From contig DDWF01000076.1 in assembly GCA_002345845.1 (NCBI GenBank), positions 37,132 through 57,516 on the forward strand: a stretch of 20,385 nt of DNA, in the 5' to 3' direction. This document shows positions 6,110 through 13,867 of this stretch, piece by piece. Position numbers and translations under genes: made by a program. Each line of letters starts with the position of its first letter. Positions within the stretch are counted from its first letter, which is position 1. The DNA comes from Betaproteobacteria bacterium UBA2293 (GTDB taxonomy: Bacteria; Pseudomonadota; Gammaproteobacteria; Burkholderiales; Rhodocyclaceae). A model generated the notes under the pieces. That model was given only the letters and a program-made list of their open reading frames with translations. It had not been told where the DNA came from and did not search any database.

Positions 6110-9100
6110 ATGAGCGAAACCACGAACATCACGGATAGCTGGTTGCACAGGTTAGGTTACGACCTAGCGCCAGGCGTCCTGCATCGCTCGATCAAGGATG
6201 TGAAGCCTGATCATCCTTATGCCCGCGAAATGACGCTGATGCTGCAACAAGACGGCAGCATCCGTTCTTCGGCCGTGTTCGAGGTGGATCACGTGCCGGC
6301 GGTATGTTTTGTCGAGGCAGACGGAGGCATCGCTCCCGAAGTCATCAACGAGATCCGGCAGAAAATCTGGAATCAGAACCTAGTCTCCATCGTAATGGTG
6401 CTGCAGAACGAGGAAGCTATCGCCTATCCGGTGCCCCGCAACCTCTCGAAACCCTGCAGGATTTCTCTAGCTGACGCCAACCAAGAAAGCTTGCTTTGCG
6501 CCAGTAGCGTCACTTCCGGCGCTATCTTTAATAAAATGCCCGATTGGTTCGAGCGTCGTTACCGCATCGATCGCATACTGCAGGACAACCTCTCCGCAGT
6601 AGTCGAGCTGCTGATCGCGCAAGGACTGACCAAAGAGCAGGCTCAATTGCTGCTCGGAAAATGCATCTTCGTCTCCTATCTCGAGCATCGTGCGATCGTG
6701 GGCGACAAATATCGCCGGCATCATGATCTGGGCGCGTTGCTGGATTTGCTGAAGAGCGGTAATGGCCAAGGCTTGGATAAGCTGTTTAGGCAACTCAAGC
6801 GCGATTTCAATGGCGACCTGTTGGAAATAGAAGGCGGAGCCAACATTTGCTGGAAAGATTTGGGCGGCAAGTCTCTTGGTCTGCTAGCTCAGTTTCTACT
6901 GCAGACTCATATTCGCAAAGGTCAGCAATCGCTGTGGCCATACGACTTCAAGCACATTCCGGTTGAGCTTATCTCCGGTATCTATGAGTCATTCCTCGGC
7001 AATCAGCAGCGCGACAGCGGCGCATTCTATACACCACGTCACTTAGCCTACCTGGCTGTGGATGAGGCTTTCCGGGGTGTTGAGACGCCGTGGAACGAAG
7101 TGGTGCTTGATGGCGCCTGTGGTTCCGGCATCCTGTTGACTAGTGCCTACAGGCGCATGCTAGGGGCAAGGAAAGCCCTGCAGGGCAACGAACTAAGCTA
7201 TGCGCAACGGCGTGATATTCTGCTGTCAGGTATCCGCGGCGGTGATATCTCCATTGCCGCCTGCAAGGTAACCGTGTTTAGCCTGTATCTCGCCTTGCTC
7301 GAAGATCTGGCGCCTGCAGACATTTTGCAGTTGCAGGAAGACCAGAATGTGAAGCTTCCGGAATTAATCGGAAACATCATCGCAAAGGAGCATGCTGGGG
7401 ATTTCTTCGCCACGGATAACCAGGTGGCCAAGCTTGGCACTGCGTCCATCATCATTTCCAACCCGCCGTGGTTCGAACCCAGCGATGTTGAGCGTAAGAG
7501 CTACGAGCACTGGTGGCAAGAGCGATTCGGCCAGCCGTTGCCAAGGCGCCAGATCGCACTGGCCTTTGCACGCAGAGCAACGGATATGCTTAAGCCCGGT
7601 GGCCGGCTGTGCCTCATCCTGCCTGCATCAACCTTGGCCGCATCGGGCGCAGATCAATACCTGCGCGGCTGGTTTAGCGAGCTATCGCCAGAGCGTATAT
7701 ACAACCTAGCTGATCTGTTCTTTCTGCTGTTTGACGGCGCAGCACACCCAGCCACCATCGTTACGGGCGTACGCCGTTCTGATGAGACCGTAGGGGCTAT
7801 CCCACCTCGGGAATGCTTCGATTATTTCGTACCCAAAGGCGATGTTAGTTTCGCTTTCGGTCGTCTGACCGTCCACAGCTCAGACCGCAAGCGGTTACCC
7901 ACCCATACGATATGTGACGACGTGGAAGTGCTGCGGACATACTTCTGGGGTAGTGAGCTCGATGAGTCCCTCATAGCACGCCTGCGTATCTACGGCACTT
8001 TGGCGAACCACTCGCAAGGTGACAAAGCGCGATTCGTATTTTGTAAGGGGTTTCACCTCACGGACAGGTCAAAAGCTTCGAAAGACAGCCAGCCACTTCA
8101 ACAGTACCAATTCCTGGGAACAGGGTTCAGGGACAACAACTATCCCAAGCATCGTTTCTTCATTTCGGCGGATGACTTGAGGAATTTCCCAGCGTCCATC
8201 ACGGACGTGGCCGATTACGGTTCAAAGGCCGGGCAGGCATTCGAAGGCGTACGCGTCATTTTCCCAGACGGAGCCGAACGCAAGACGTTAGAGGTGCGTG
8301 CCTGCTATACGGACACACCTTGCTGCTTCACGCAATCGGTTGGTGCCATCGTCGACCGACAGCATGACAAGGGTCTCATGCAGTTCATGGCGGCCTACCT
8401 GCGCTCGAAGCTTGCCAGCTATCTGCTGTTCTACACCACATTTTCGTTATCAATGGAACGACCGCATGTAAAGATGCGTGAGATCGAAAGCTTGCCGTTC
8501 CTGCTGCCATCGCACCACCCATCACCCAAGCAGGCCGAGGATATCATCGCAAAAGTGGTCGAACTTCTGGCGCCGTTCAAGGATGATTTCCATCCACAGA
8601 ATCACGATTGGCTGGAGACCCGTTCACAAATCGATGATCTCGTGTTCGATTATTTCGGTCTGACCGCGAACGAACGCCAAGTAGTGAAGGATACCTGCCA
8701 ATACTTCATTCCGAGCCGGCAACCCGCCTCCTTTGCTTCCCTGTACCGGCCACTGCATCAAAAGCCGCTGCAACAGGAACTACAGGACTATACCCGTATA
8801 CTTCGCAAGGAACTCGAGGTGTGGCGCGACCGATTGTCCGGCAAGGGTACGTTCCAGGTTCAACTTGTAGAACTCGACGCTAATCCGTCTAACAGACTGG
8901 GCATCATCCGGATCAGTCTGGAACATAACACCAAGCCCGACCAGGCATTCCTGCAAGCGCTTGGGACCTTGATGGACGAACTCAAGGCCGGTGAGCACTA
9001 CCCCACCGTCGGCAACGATGCTGTTACTGTTGCTTCTGACTTCCTCCTCTATCAGAAGCCGGACTATTACTTGGTCAAACCCATGCTGAAGCGCTTGTGG

Positions 9101-9172
9101 CTCAGCAACGCTGCCGTGCATGATGCATATCGCATCGTGAAGACAGTGCGCTCTGCCTCGCAAGTAAAGTAA
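6110..9172 (+). CDS. Large N6-adenine DNA methyltransferase, type IIG/Eco57I-like
   Basis: A 1020-residue class I SAM-dependent DNA methyltransferase. The conserved FYTP lies at 306-309, SAM motif I DGACGSG starts at 334 (D in place of the more usual DP start), and catalytic motif IV NPPW at 451-454 marks adenine-N6 methylation. The roughly 500 residues after the catalytic domain probably read the DNA target. The N-terminal 100 residues have alternating strands like a nuclease fold (AVFEVDHVPAVCFVEADGG), but the expected ExK is EAD. An intact type IIG nuclease domain is therefore doubtful. A nuclease-like gene starts two bases after the stop. The ATG at 6110 was preferred over the in-frame TTG at 6071, because 6071 lies inside the promoter and palindrome. 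It is probably repressed by the divergent WYL protein. It could also be a stand-alone epigenetic methyltransferase. Confidence 0.85.
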   Translation: MSETTNITDSWLHRLGYDLAPGVLHRSIKDVKPDHPYAREMTLMLQQDGSIRSSAVFEVDHVPAVCFVEADGGIAPEVINEIRQKIWNQNLVSIVMVLQNEEAIAYPVPRNLSKPCRISLADANQESLLCASSVTSGAIFNKMPDWFERRYRIDRILQDNLSAVVELLIAQGLTKEQAQLLLGKCIFVSYLEHRAIVGDKYRRHHDLGALLDLLKSGNGQGLDKLFRQLKRDFNGDLLEIEGGANICWKDLGGKSLGLLAQFLLQTHIRKGQQSLWPYDFKHIPVELISGIYESFLGNQQRDSGAFYTPRHLAYLAVDEAFRGVETPWNEVVLDGACGSGILLTSAYRRMLGARKALQGNELSYAQRRDILLSGIRGGDISIAACKVTVFSLYLALLEDLAPADILQLQEDQNVKLPELIGNIIAKEHAGDFFATDNQVAKLGTASIIISNPPWFEPSDVERKSYEHWWQERFGQPLPRRQIALAFARRATDMLKPGGRLCLILPASTLAASGADQYLRGWFSELSPERIYNLADLFFLLFDGAAHPATIVTGVRRSDETVGAIPPRECFDYFVPKGDVSFAFGRLTVHSSDRKRLPTHTICDDVEVLRTYFWGSELDESLIARLRIYGTLANHSQGDKARFVFCKGFHLTDRSKASKDSQPLQQYQFLGTGFRDNNYPKHRFFISADDLRNFPASITDVADYGSKAGQAFEGVRVIFPDGAERKTLEVRACYTDTPCCFTQSVGAIVDRQHDKGLMQFMAAYLRSKLASYLLFYTTFSLSMERPHVKMREIESLPFLLPSHHPSPKQAEDIIAKVVELLAPFKDDFHPQNHDWLETRSQIDDLVFDYFGLTANERQVVKDTCQYFIPSRQPASFASLYRPLHQKPLQQELQDYTRILRKELEVWRDRLSGKGTFQVQLVELDANPSNRLGIIRISLEHNTKPDQAFLQALGTLMDELKAGEHYPTVGNDAVTVASDFLLYQKPDYYLVKPMLKRLWLSNAAVHDAYRIVKTVRSASQVK

Positions 9173-9174
9173 CC

Positions 9175-9885
9175 ATGGCCGTCCAGTCCCGATACAAGGC
9201 TATCCTGAGCGACAATAAATGGGACACGGCTTTTGGCCGCCAGGCCAGCGTTCAGGAAGTTCTGAACTATGTCCAGCAACATTGGACTGAATTGCAAGTC
9301 CATCCGGCACCCGATCTGCAGCCGACAAAACTTGAACCCACTATCACCAAGCATTTTGCTATCTCGCTCAGAGTAAATGCACGGAATGCCGGCATTACAG
9401 GTTACTTTATTCCAGAAAATCATGTCGCCCAGATCAATGCAGTAACACGGGAACTGGAATCAAAGGGGCGGACCGATGTGACCTATGTCAGTGACAGCAT
9501 CAACCCGCCGCTGGAGTTCGTCCTAGAGTTCAAGAAGCTCAAACCCAAGCAGGGTGCCAAATCTTCGAGGCTGTCCTACTACAAGGATGGCGTATTGCGC
9601 TTCGTCAACGGCATCTATGCGCGTGAAGCTGAGATCGGATTCATGGTTGGGCTCATCGCATCCAAAGCCGACAAATCAGAGATTCTCGAAGGGTTGCAGC
9701 AGGGCATTCAAAATCCAGATATACAAAGCATGCTGAAGGTAATCAAGGATGGTGATGGCAAGACTGTGGTAGCACCGGGACACAGATTTACAATATGTCA
9801 TTTCGAGACTGCGCATAGCCGCGACCACATAGAGAAATGCAATGATGTGTTACTAGGGCATCTCGTGCTATGCCATGGCTCTTAA
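9175..9885 (+). CDS. Putative PD-(D/E)xK nuclease partner of the methyltransferase
   Basis: A 236-residue protein without a recognised family name. The segment GRTDVTYVS (D101) followed by FVLEFKKLK (E118, K120) fits the PD-(D/E)xK nuclease core: an aspartate on one strand and ExK on the next, 17 residues later. No membrane segment or signal peptide is visible. It starts two bases after the methyltransferase stop and is certainly in the same operon, so a restriction role for the unmodified target is the natural inference. The upstream ribosome-binding sequence is weak, so translation may depend on coupling. The motif is short, and assignment rests on motif plus context. An alternative is a specificity or accessory subunit. 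Confidence 0.6.
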   Translation: MAVQSRYKAILSDNKWDTAFGRQASVQEVLNYVQQHWTELQVHPAPDLQPTKLEPTITKHFAISLRVNARNAGITGYFIPENHVAQINAVTRELESKGRTDVTYVSDSINPPLEFVLEFKKLKPKQGAKSSRLSYYKDGVLRFVNGIYAREAEIGFMVGLIASKADKSEILEGLQQGIQNPDIQSMLKVIKDGDGKTVVAPGHRFTICHFETAHSRDHIEKCNDVLLGHLVLCHGS

Positions 9886-10130
9886 CCATCTCTAAACAAT
9901 CGATTCAAGCTGCGGATGACAGAAAATATAATCGATTTTACAATTGTGAAGTCTGAGTAGAACGCAAGACCCAGCTTCACGCTTCACGCGGTCGGCATCA
10001 TTTTCTAATTACCAGCCCCCCGTGATTCCCGCTTCGAGCACGAACGCTTCGCCTCGCCGCTACCCCATCGCCCCGGCCGACCCCAAGTTGGTCCAGCCAA
10101 CTCATTGCGACACGTGCGCAAGGATCGCGG
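9886..10130. other. Convergent intergenic spacer, no gene seen
   Basis: About 245 bases between the convergent ends of the nuclease and the HNH gene. AT-rich at first, then GC-rich after about 10020. Two copies of AATCGATT lie at 9898-9905 and 9930-9937. GTGAAG at 9946-9951 pairs with CTTCAC at 9975-9980, which is repeated at 9982-9987. No clear GC-rich terminator with a T-run is visible. The GC switch inside the spacer hints at a joint between two acquired segments. Confidence 0.4.
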
Positions 10131-10970
10131 TCAGAGGTATTGTGGCAGTTGGGCGTTTGTCAGGTAATCAATCATGTCCGGGTTGTCGCTTACTGCAGCA
10201 TAGAACACGTGATCCCATGCATTCAGCGATGGCTCGGCCGCCCCATATTTGAACGTCGTCAACGTCTGCTGAACGTCCTGGCCAACCACCCTCATCCGAT
10301 GGACGAGGCGCAGCAGCCGGCGATGTTGATTTCGGAAGAAGCTAGCGTACCTCCGTTGAATTGCGAGTTCCCGCATGTGGCTGCGAATCAAGCTCTGGTG
10401 CGATGGTTCGAGTTCATCCACGATCCCGAGGGAAAACGCCGGGGCGTCGAAGGGCGCATTAATCTCGAGACGCAGCACCTGTTCTGCGACAAAGGTGTCG
10501 AAATAGGGATGGATGAAAAAACGTGGAGACTGAACATCGCCAATCTTTGTACCTTTAGCAAGCTGGCATGCATCGCACATCGGGAAGAGGTTGACTGGCG
10601 TGACGCAGAAGTGCGGATAGAGATCCTTGGGCAGATAGTGGTCGAGAGTGTTCGGACGCCCAAGTTCACCGCAGGCGGGACACAAAGTTAACTCATGCTG
10701 ACGCATAGCGCGAAGTATTTGCCCTTGGACGGAGTTCTCGGCAGGTGCTAAGTAGAGATTTAGGAACGTATTCTTCCTAGCGTGAATAGCCGTCCATTTG
10801 GTCACTGTCGGCGGCGAGCCGGCGGAGTTAATGTACTGCTGAATCCGATAGCACCACTCCTCCTGGATGCCATTGAAAAAAGCGGCGTTCACGCCATTGG
10901 CCCGCTCCGCGACCACATCAACAATAAGCTGAACGCTGTCGACTGCTGGCATTGGGAGATTCATAACCAC
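10131..10970 (-). CDS. ptuB: HNH endonuclease, Septu PtuB-like
   Basis: A 279-residue HNH nuclease, the likely DNA-cutting subunit of a Septu-like defence pair. The core runs LCPACG (C97, C100), LDHYLPK (D110, H111), VNLFPMC (N127), then C132 and C135 with AKGTK. This is a beta-beta-alpha-metal fold with two CxxC zinc knuckles. The remaining C-terminal half is helical and has no recognised motif. The start is uncertain. GTG at 10970 has GGAGG nine bases upstream, while ATG at 10964 forms a clean ATGA overlap with the ATPase stop. Either way the two genes overlap and are coupled. In known Septu, the ATPase PtuA forms the scaffold that holds PtuB. Confidence 0.72.
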   Translation of the reverse strand: MVMNLPMPAVDSVQLIVDVVAERANGVNAAFFNGIQEEWCYRIQQYINSAGSPPTVTKWTAIHARKNTFLNLYLAPAENSVQGQILRAMRQHELTLCPACGELGRPNTLDHYLPKDLYPHFCVTPVNLFPMCDACQLAKGTKIGDVQSPRFFIHPYFDTFVAEQVLRLEINAPFDAPAFSLGIVDELEPSHQSLIRSHMRELAIQRRYASFFRNQHRRLLRLVHRMRVVGQDVQQTLTTFKYGAAEPSLNAWDHVFYAAVSDNPDMIDYLTNAQLPQYL

Positions 10971-12673
10971 TGGCTGGCACCTCCCATTGCCTTAATCTGC
11001 ACAAGTAGTTCTTCGTTCAGGTTGTCACCAATTGCCTCAATTAGAGCCTCCGCAGAGCCGAATTCCTCAAACTTTTGCGCAAGCCATTTTTCAAAAGGCT
11101 TTGAGACGACATTATCTCCAAAGACGTACGAGGAGATCCTTTGGATGTCGCCACCAAATGTTTGAAACGGTGGATGCGTGACGACAAAACCTTCTTCGGT
11201 GCGTTGAAACACATGCACGCAGTCGGCCGGAACTTCTCGGACGATGACCTCAGAATGAGTGGCCAGCAAAGCCTTCGAGTTGAAGCTCGCCAGAATTTCC
11301 TTGAGCATTTCAACGAACTGAATCTCCAGCGTTGGATGGAGGAATAGTTCTGGTTCGTCAATGAGCACTAGGCTGTTACGGCGGATAACCCCGAGGAGAT
11401 TGATGACGATATAGGCGAAGAGGCGTTGCCCGGAACTGAGTTCAATTTGCAGACCGTCTTTGAAGAAAGATACGCCCGATTTTATGTAACAGGCATCAAT
11501 CAGACGGCCAGCATCCACATGATTGACCGTGTTAGACGCGACTGGAATATAGCGGCTATCATCTACGACGACGGACGTAGTGCCCTCAATCTCGTCAAAA
11601 TTTGAATAAAAATTCCGTACCCGCCTGCTCATCTCGACCTCGACAGCCGCGAAGTCAAACTGAAATGCAGTGCGCAGCACCTCCTCCATAGTGTTGACTT
11701 TCCTCCCCCAGTCGGTAATGGCCTTGTACTTTTGATCATCCGCTAGACAGGCAATAAGTGACTGCGCTGCGTTTGCTTTCGGAAACTCATGCGACAGCCG
11801 TATCCTCCGCGGCTTACCGTCCGTGCTATCGCCCGATCGACCCCTGAAACCAAAGTACCGGTAGACGTCCTTGTCTTGAACCTTTACGCCCTCCATGTCG
11901 ACAGGGAACCGCTCGAAGGGGCTATATGAGACAACGACAACTTGGCTGAGATTGGGTTGCTCAGCGAAACCCAGTTCCTCATCCTGTGGCTTGATCCAAG
12001 CGTTCACCATTTGGTGCAGAACACGGGACTTTCCCACGCCGTTTGGGCCAATCAAAACGTTAACGTCATGCGGAAGGTGGCTGTCGGATGCGAAGTTGAG
12101 CGCTAGCGTCGATGTCGCCCGAAACACGTCCTGAAAACGGAATTCGAAGTTCTGTACTGCAATTGCCTGGTCTTCTAGAATCTTCCATCCATTCAAGTAG
12201 GCTGCGACACTTCCGCGCTCACGTTGCAGTGACTCACTGAAGCCAGCGGTGTCCACGAGATTCAAGGCGGTCTGGTCCAAATTACGTACCAGAAAGCTGG
12301 CATCTCGAAGCGCCGTGGCGATCTTGATAGCTACCGCGCCCCCTAGGTGCCCTTTCAACTGTTGGAAGAAGGTGATCTCCGACGGCACAGAAATGTAGTC
12401 AAGACCAGGTGTTGGGAAGGTGCCATCCCAGCCAGATTCGAGTAGTTGATCCAGCGCAGTGCGAGACGTGGAGCGGTTTGCAATCAGGAGCCTTATCGCA
12501 CCGAGGTCGACAAGCTGGCCACCAATCCGGCAGAGAACTGAGAAAGTGGTCTTGTAGCCGAAATCGTCCCAATTGTCCCATAGCAACTCTAGAACGTCGT
12601 CCGTGCCGTGGGGCGCTAGATTTCTACGTGCACTACGCCGACCCAAATAGCAAATTCTCACCGCCCCCCCCAA
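10961..12673 (-). CDS. ptuA: ABC-type ATPase, Septu PtuA-like
   Basis: A SMC/ABC-class ATPase of about 570 residues. Walker A GPNGVGKS is at 209-216, the ABC signature ELSSGQ at 411-416, Walker B LVLIDEPE at 435-442 and the H-loop ATHSE at 471-475. About 170 residues precede the ATPase core, a longer lead-in than is typical of ABC ATPases. With the overlapping HNH gene it matches the two-gene Septu anti-phage layout. No reverse transcriptase is nearby, so a retron-linked form is not supported. The start is unsettled: TTG 12673 and GTG 12661 are in frame without a clear ribosome-binding sequence. An ATG at 12695, ten bases after the upstream gene's stop, is one base out of frame across a G8 run. 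An OLD-family or other AAA-HNH defence pair remains possible. Confidence 0.7.
   Translation of the reverse strand: MGGAVRICYLGRRSARRNLAPHGTDDVLELLWDNWDDFGYKTTFSVLCRIGGQLVDLGAIRLLIANRSTSRTALDQLLESGWDGTFPTPGLDYISVPSEITFFQQLKGHLGGAVAIKIATALRDASFLVRNLDQTALNLVDTAGFSESLQRERGSVAAYLNGWKILEDQAIAVQNFEFRFQDVFRATSTLALNFASDSHLPHDVNVLIGPNGVGKSRVLHQMVNAWIKPQDEELGFAEQPNLSQVVVVSYSPFERFPVDMEGVKVQDKDVYRYFGFRGRSGDSTDGKPRRIRLSHEFPKANAAQSLIACLADDQKYKAITDWGRKVNTMEEVLRTAFQFDFAAVEVEMSRRVRNFYSNFDEIEGTTSVVVDDSRYIPVASNTVNHVDAGRLIDACYIKSGVSFFKDGLQIELSSGQRLFAYIVINLLGVIRRNSLVLIDEPELFLHPTLEIQFVEMLKEILASFNSKALLATHSEVIVREVPADCVHVFQRTEEGFVVTHPPFQTFGGDIQRISSYVFGDNVVSKPFEKWLAQKFEEFGSAEALIEAIGDNLNEELLVQIKAMGGASQWL
12664..12671 (-). 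repeat. G8 homopolymer at the 5' end of the ATPase gene
   Basis: Eight consecutive C on the plus strand are eight G on the coding strand. From the ATG at 12695 the frame reads eight codons into the run and then terminates after about 20 codons. With seven G, the same ATG would read straight into the ATPase frame. This is either a slippage-based on/off switch, a natural frameshift or a sequencing error. Confidence 0.6.
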
Positions 12674-12705
12674 TGCTCTTGTAATTAGATCTCATCGTTC
12701 GGATG

Positions 12706-13389
12706 TTATACGGAGTTGGGATCCTCGGCGAGGCCGAACATTGGCTTGCTTAAACAATATGCTTCATGCCTATGCATAGACTTTCCGACAACAGGGTGTT
12801 TGGCTAAGCGGCACATGTATTCCTGCACTTGCTGCCTGCAGATGCGGTACTCCCGTTGATTTTGAGCACTCTCCGTTTCCCTAAGCATTGCCAAGACTGC
12901 CGTGAACCCTTCAAGGTTGGCAAATCGGAGGAGCGTATCGCCACCACTCTTGCAGTCCATCTCACGACGCCGCCAAAACACACTGGATTCCGTCGCATCC
13001 GGGTGTATGAACATCGCCCGCAATGGCCGCGGCAAGCTCTCGTAGCACCGCCGGATCTCGCTCATCTCCATCGGCGCCTTGTCCAACAGTCGCCACAACG
13101 GCAAAGTCAGCCACTTCGCCGTTCCCGGATAGGCCGCTTCAACCCGATCGACCAGATTTAGCCCCCCATCTGGCCTTGGCCCGCTCCGCGGTACCACCTC
13201 TCCCCGCCGATACTTGTCCCATACGCAGGATCGTTTCACTTTCCTGTCGCTCTCAGACTCGCTGAACCGCTTTTCCAACTCGCGTGGTGTCATCTTGCTG
13301 GCCAGCGAAACAGCCCGAAACCACGCTTGGACGCGCATCTTGCGGATCTCGGGATCCTCCTTGTACGGGTATATCGCAATCGGGTTCAT
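12706..13389 (-). CDS. Unknown protein, first gene of the Septu-like operon
   Basis: A soluble, basic protein of 227 residues from the ATG at 13389. This start was chosen over the TTG at 13404 because GGGA lies six bases upstream of it. I do not recognise a characterised family. The N-terminal half (RVQAWFRAVSLASKM, RELEKRF, then VWDKYRRGEVVP) resembles a small helical DNA-binding or regulator fold. Residues about 85-105 (VEAAYPGTAKWLTLPLWRLL) look like a conserved motif. The C-terminal half is helical. The stop is ten bases before an ATG for the ATPase gene, so co-transcription is likely. It may regulate the pair, be a third component, or be an accessory protein of the mobile element. No catalytic motif is visible. 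Confidence 0.65.
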   Translation of the reverse strand: MNPIAIYPYKEDPEIRKMRVQAWFRAVSLASKMTPRELEKRFSESESDRKVKRSCVWDKYRRGEVVPRSGPRPDGGLNLVDRVEAAYPGTAKWLTLPLWRLLDKAPMEMSEIRRCYESLPRPLRAMFIHPDATESSVFWRRREMDCKSGGDTLLRFANLEGFTAVLAMLRETESAQNQREYRICRQQVQEYMCRLAKHPVVGKSMHRHEAYCLSKPMFGLAEDPNSV

Positions 13390-13449
13390 GCATTTCCCGC
13401 GCAACGGAAAAGTTGCCCAAATTTTCTCACCTAAGGGGAATCTTTGCCT

Positions 13450-13480
13450 ATAGTCAAATTCCGATCTAGAACTTGACTAT
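13450..13480. promoter_or_regulatory. Inverted repeat operator candidate upstream of the Septu-like operon
   Basis: ATAGTCAA (13450-13457) and TTGACTAT (13473-13480) are perfect inverted 8-mers 15 bases apart. Read on the minus strand, TTGACT at 13457-13452 could be a -35 element for the gene starting at 13389, with a weak -10 TTAGGT at 13434-13429. A dimer binding both arms would cover this promoter. The gene at 13389 is a candidate binder. This is inferred from position only. Confidence 0.4.
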
Positions 13481-13501
13481 GGCTAGAAATTCGAACGCCT
13501 T

Positions 13502-13795
13502 CTGAAAAAATCGTTTTCAGTGACGCCGCTGTGGTGTCACAGGCCGGCTGCGCCAAGACAGCCAAACGACGAACGAGGAGAGAGACCGGACCCGAAGATC
13601 GAACAAACCGGATTCCTGTTGTCAGGACCCAGAAAAGGAAACGGCCCGGAGCTTGTCGAGAGCTCCGGGCCGTGAATGAAGTGATCTAGTCGCCAAACCA
13701 GACAGCTTCATTCTAGGCTTGAGAGGTGGTTAGTCAAGCGCCTTTCGCCGCTCCCGCTCCGTCCTAATTTCCGCCCGACGACCACCGGCCGTCGG
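13502..13795. other. Hairpin-rich intergenic stretch upstream of tnsAB
   Basis: A 478-base non-coding gap separates the divergent starts at 13389 and 13868. It holds a series of perfect or near-perfect inverted repeats: CTGAAAA/TTTTCAG (13502-13520), GTGACGCC/GGTGTCAC (13520-13540), GGCTG/CAGCC (13546-13563), TCCTG/CAGGA (13614-13627), a 13-bp stem (13641-13673), GAATGAAG/CTTCATTC (13674-13713), GCTTGA/TCAAGC (13717-13739) and CCGACG/CGTCGG (13775-13795). It could be a structured RNA leader of the tns operon, a small RNA gene, or the transposon end region. No direct 20-bp repeats typical of TnsB sites were found by eye. Confidence 0.4.
13641..13673 (-). terminator. Strong stem-loop terminator, minus-strand direction
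   Basis: ACGGCCCGGAGCT and its exact complement AGCTCCGGGCCGT flank the 7-base loop TGTCGAG. On the minus strand the stem is followed by TTTCCTTTT, as in an intrinsic terminator. On the plus strand no T-run follows. It would stop transcription coming leftward from the tns side before the defence operon. No minus-strand gene is visible to its right, so it may instead insulate the element or be inherited from the donor site. Confidence 0.6.
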
Positions 13796-13867
13796 TATAG
13801 GGACCGCTTTTCCCCGATTTTCGCGAAGGTTGATCGATTCGTTCCGGATGTTCGAAAGGAAACGATC

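Noticed and set aside
10140..10691. 183-codon plus-strand frame opposite the HNH gene
   Set aside because: The HNH and zinc-knuckle motifs are on the minus strand, so this is an antisense shadow.
10131..13404. Retron-associated Septu
   Set aside because: No reverse transcriptase gene and no msr/msd-like inverted flanks are present beside the ATPase-HNH pair.
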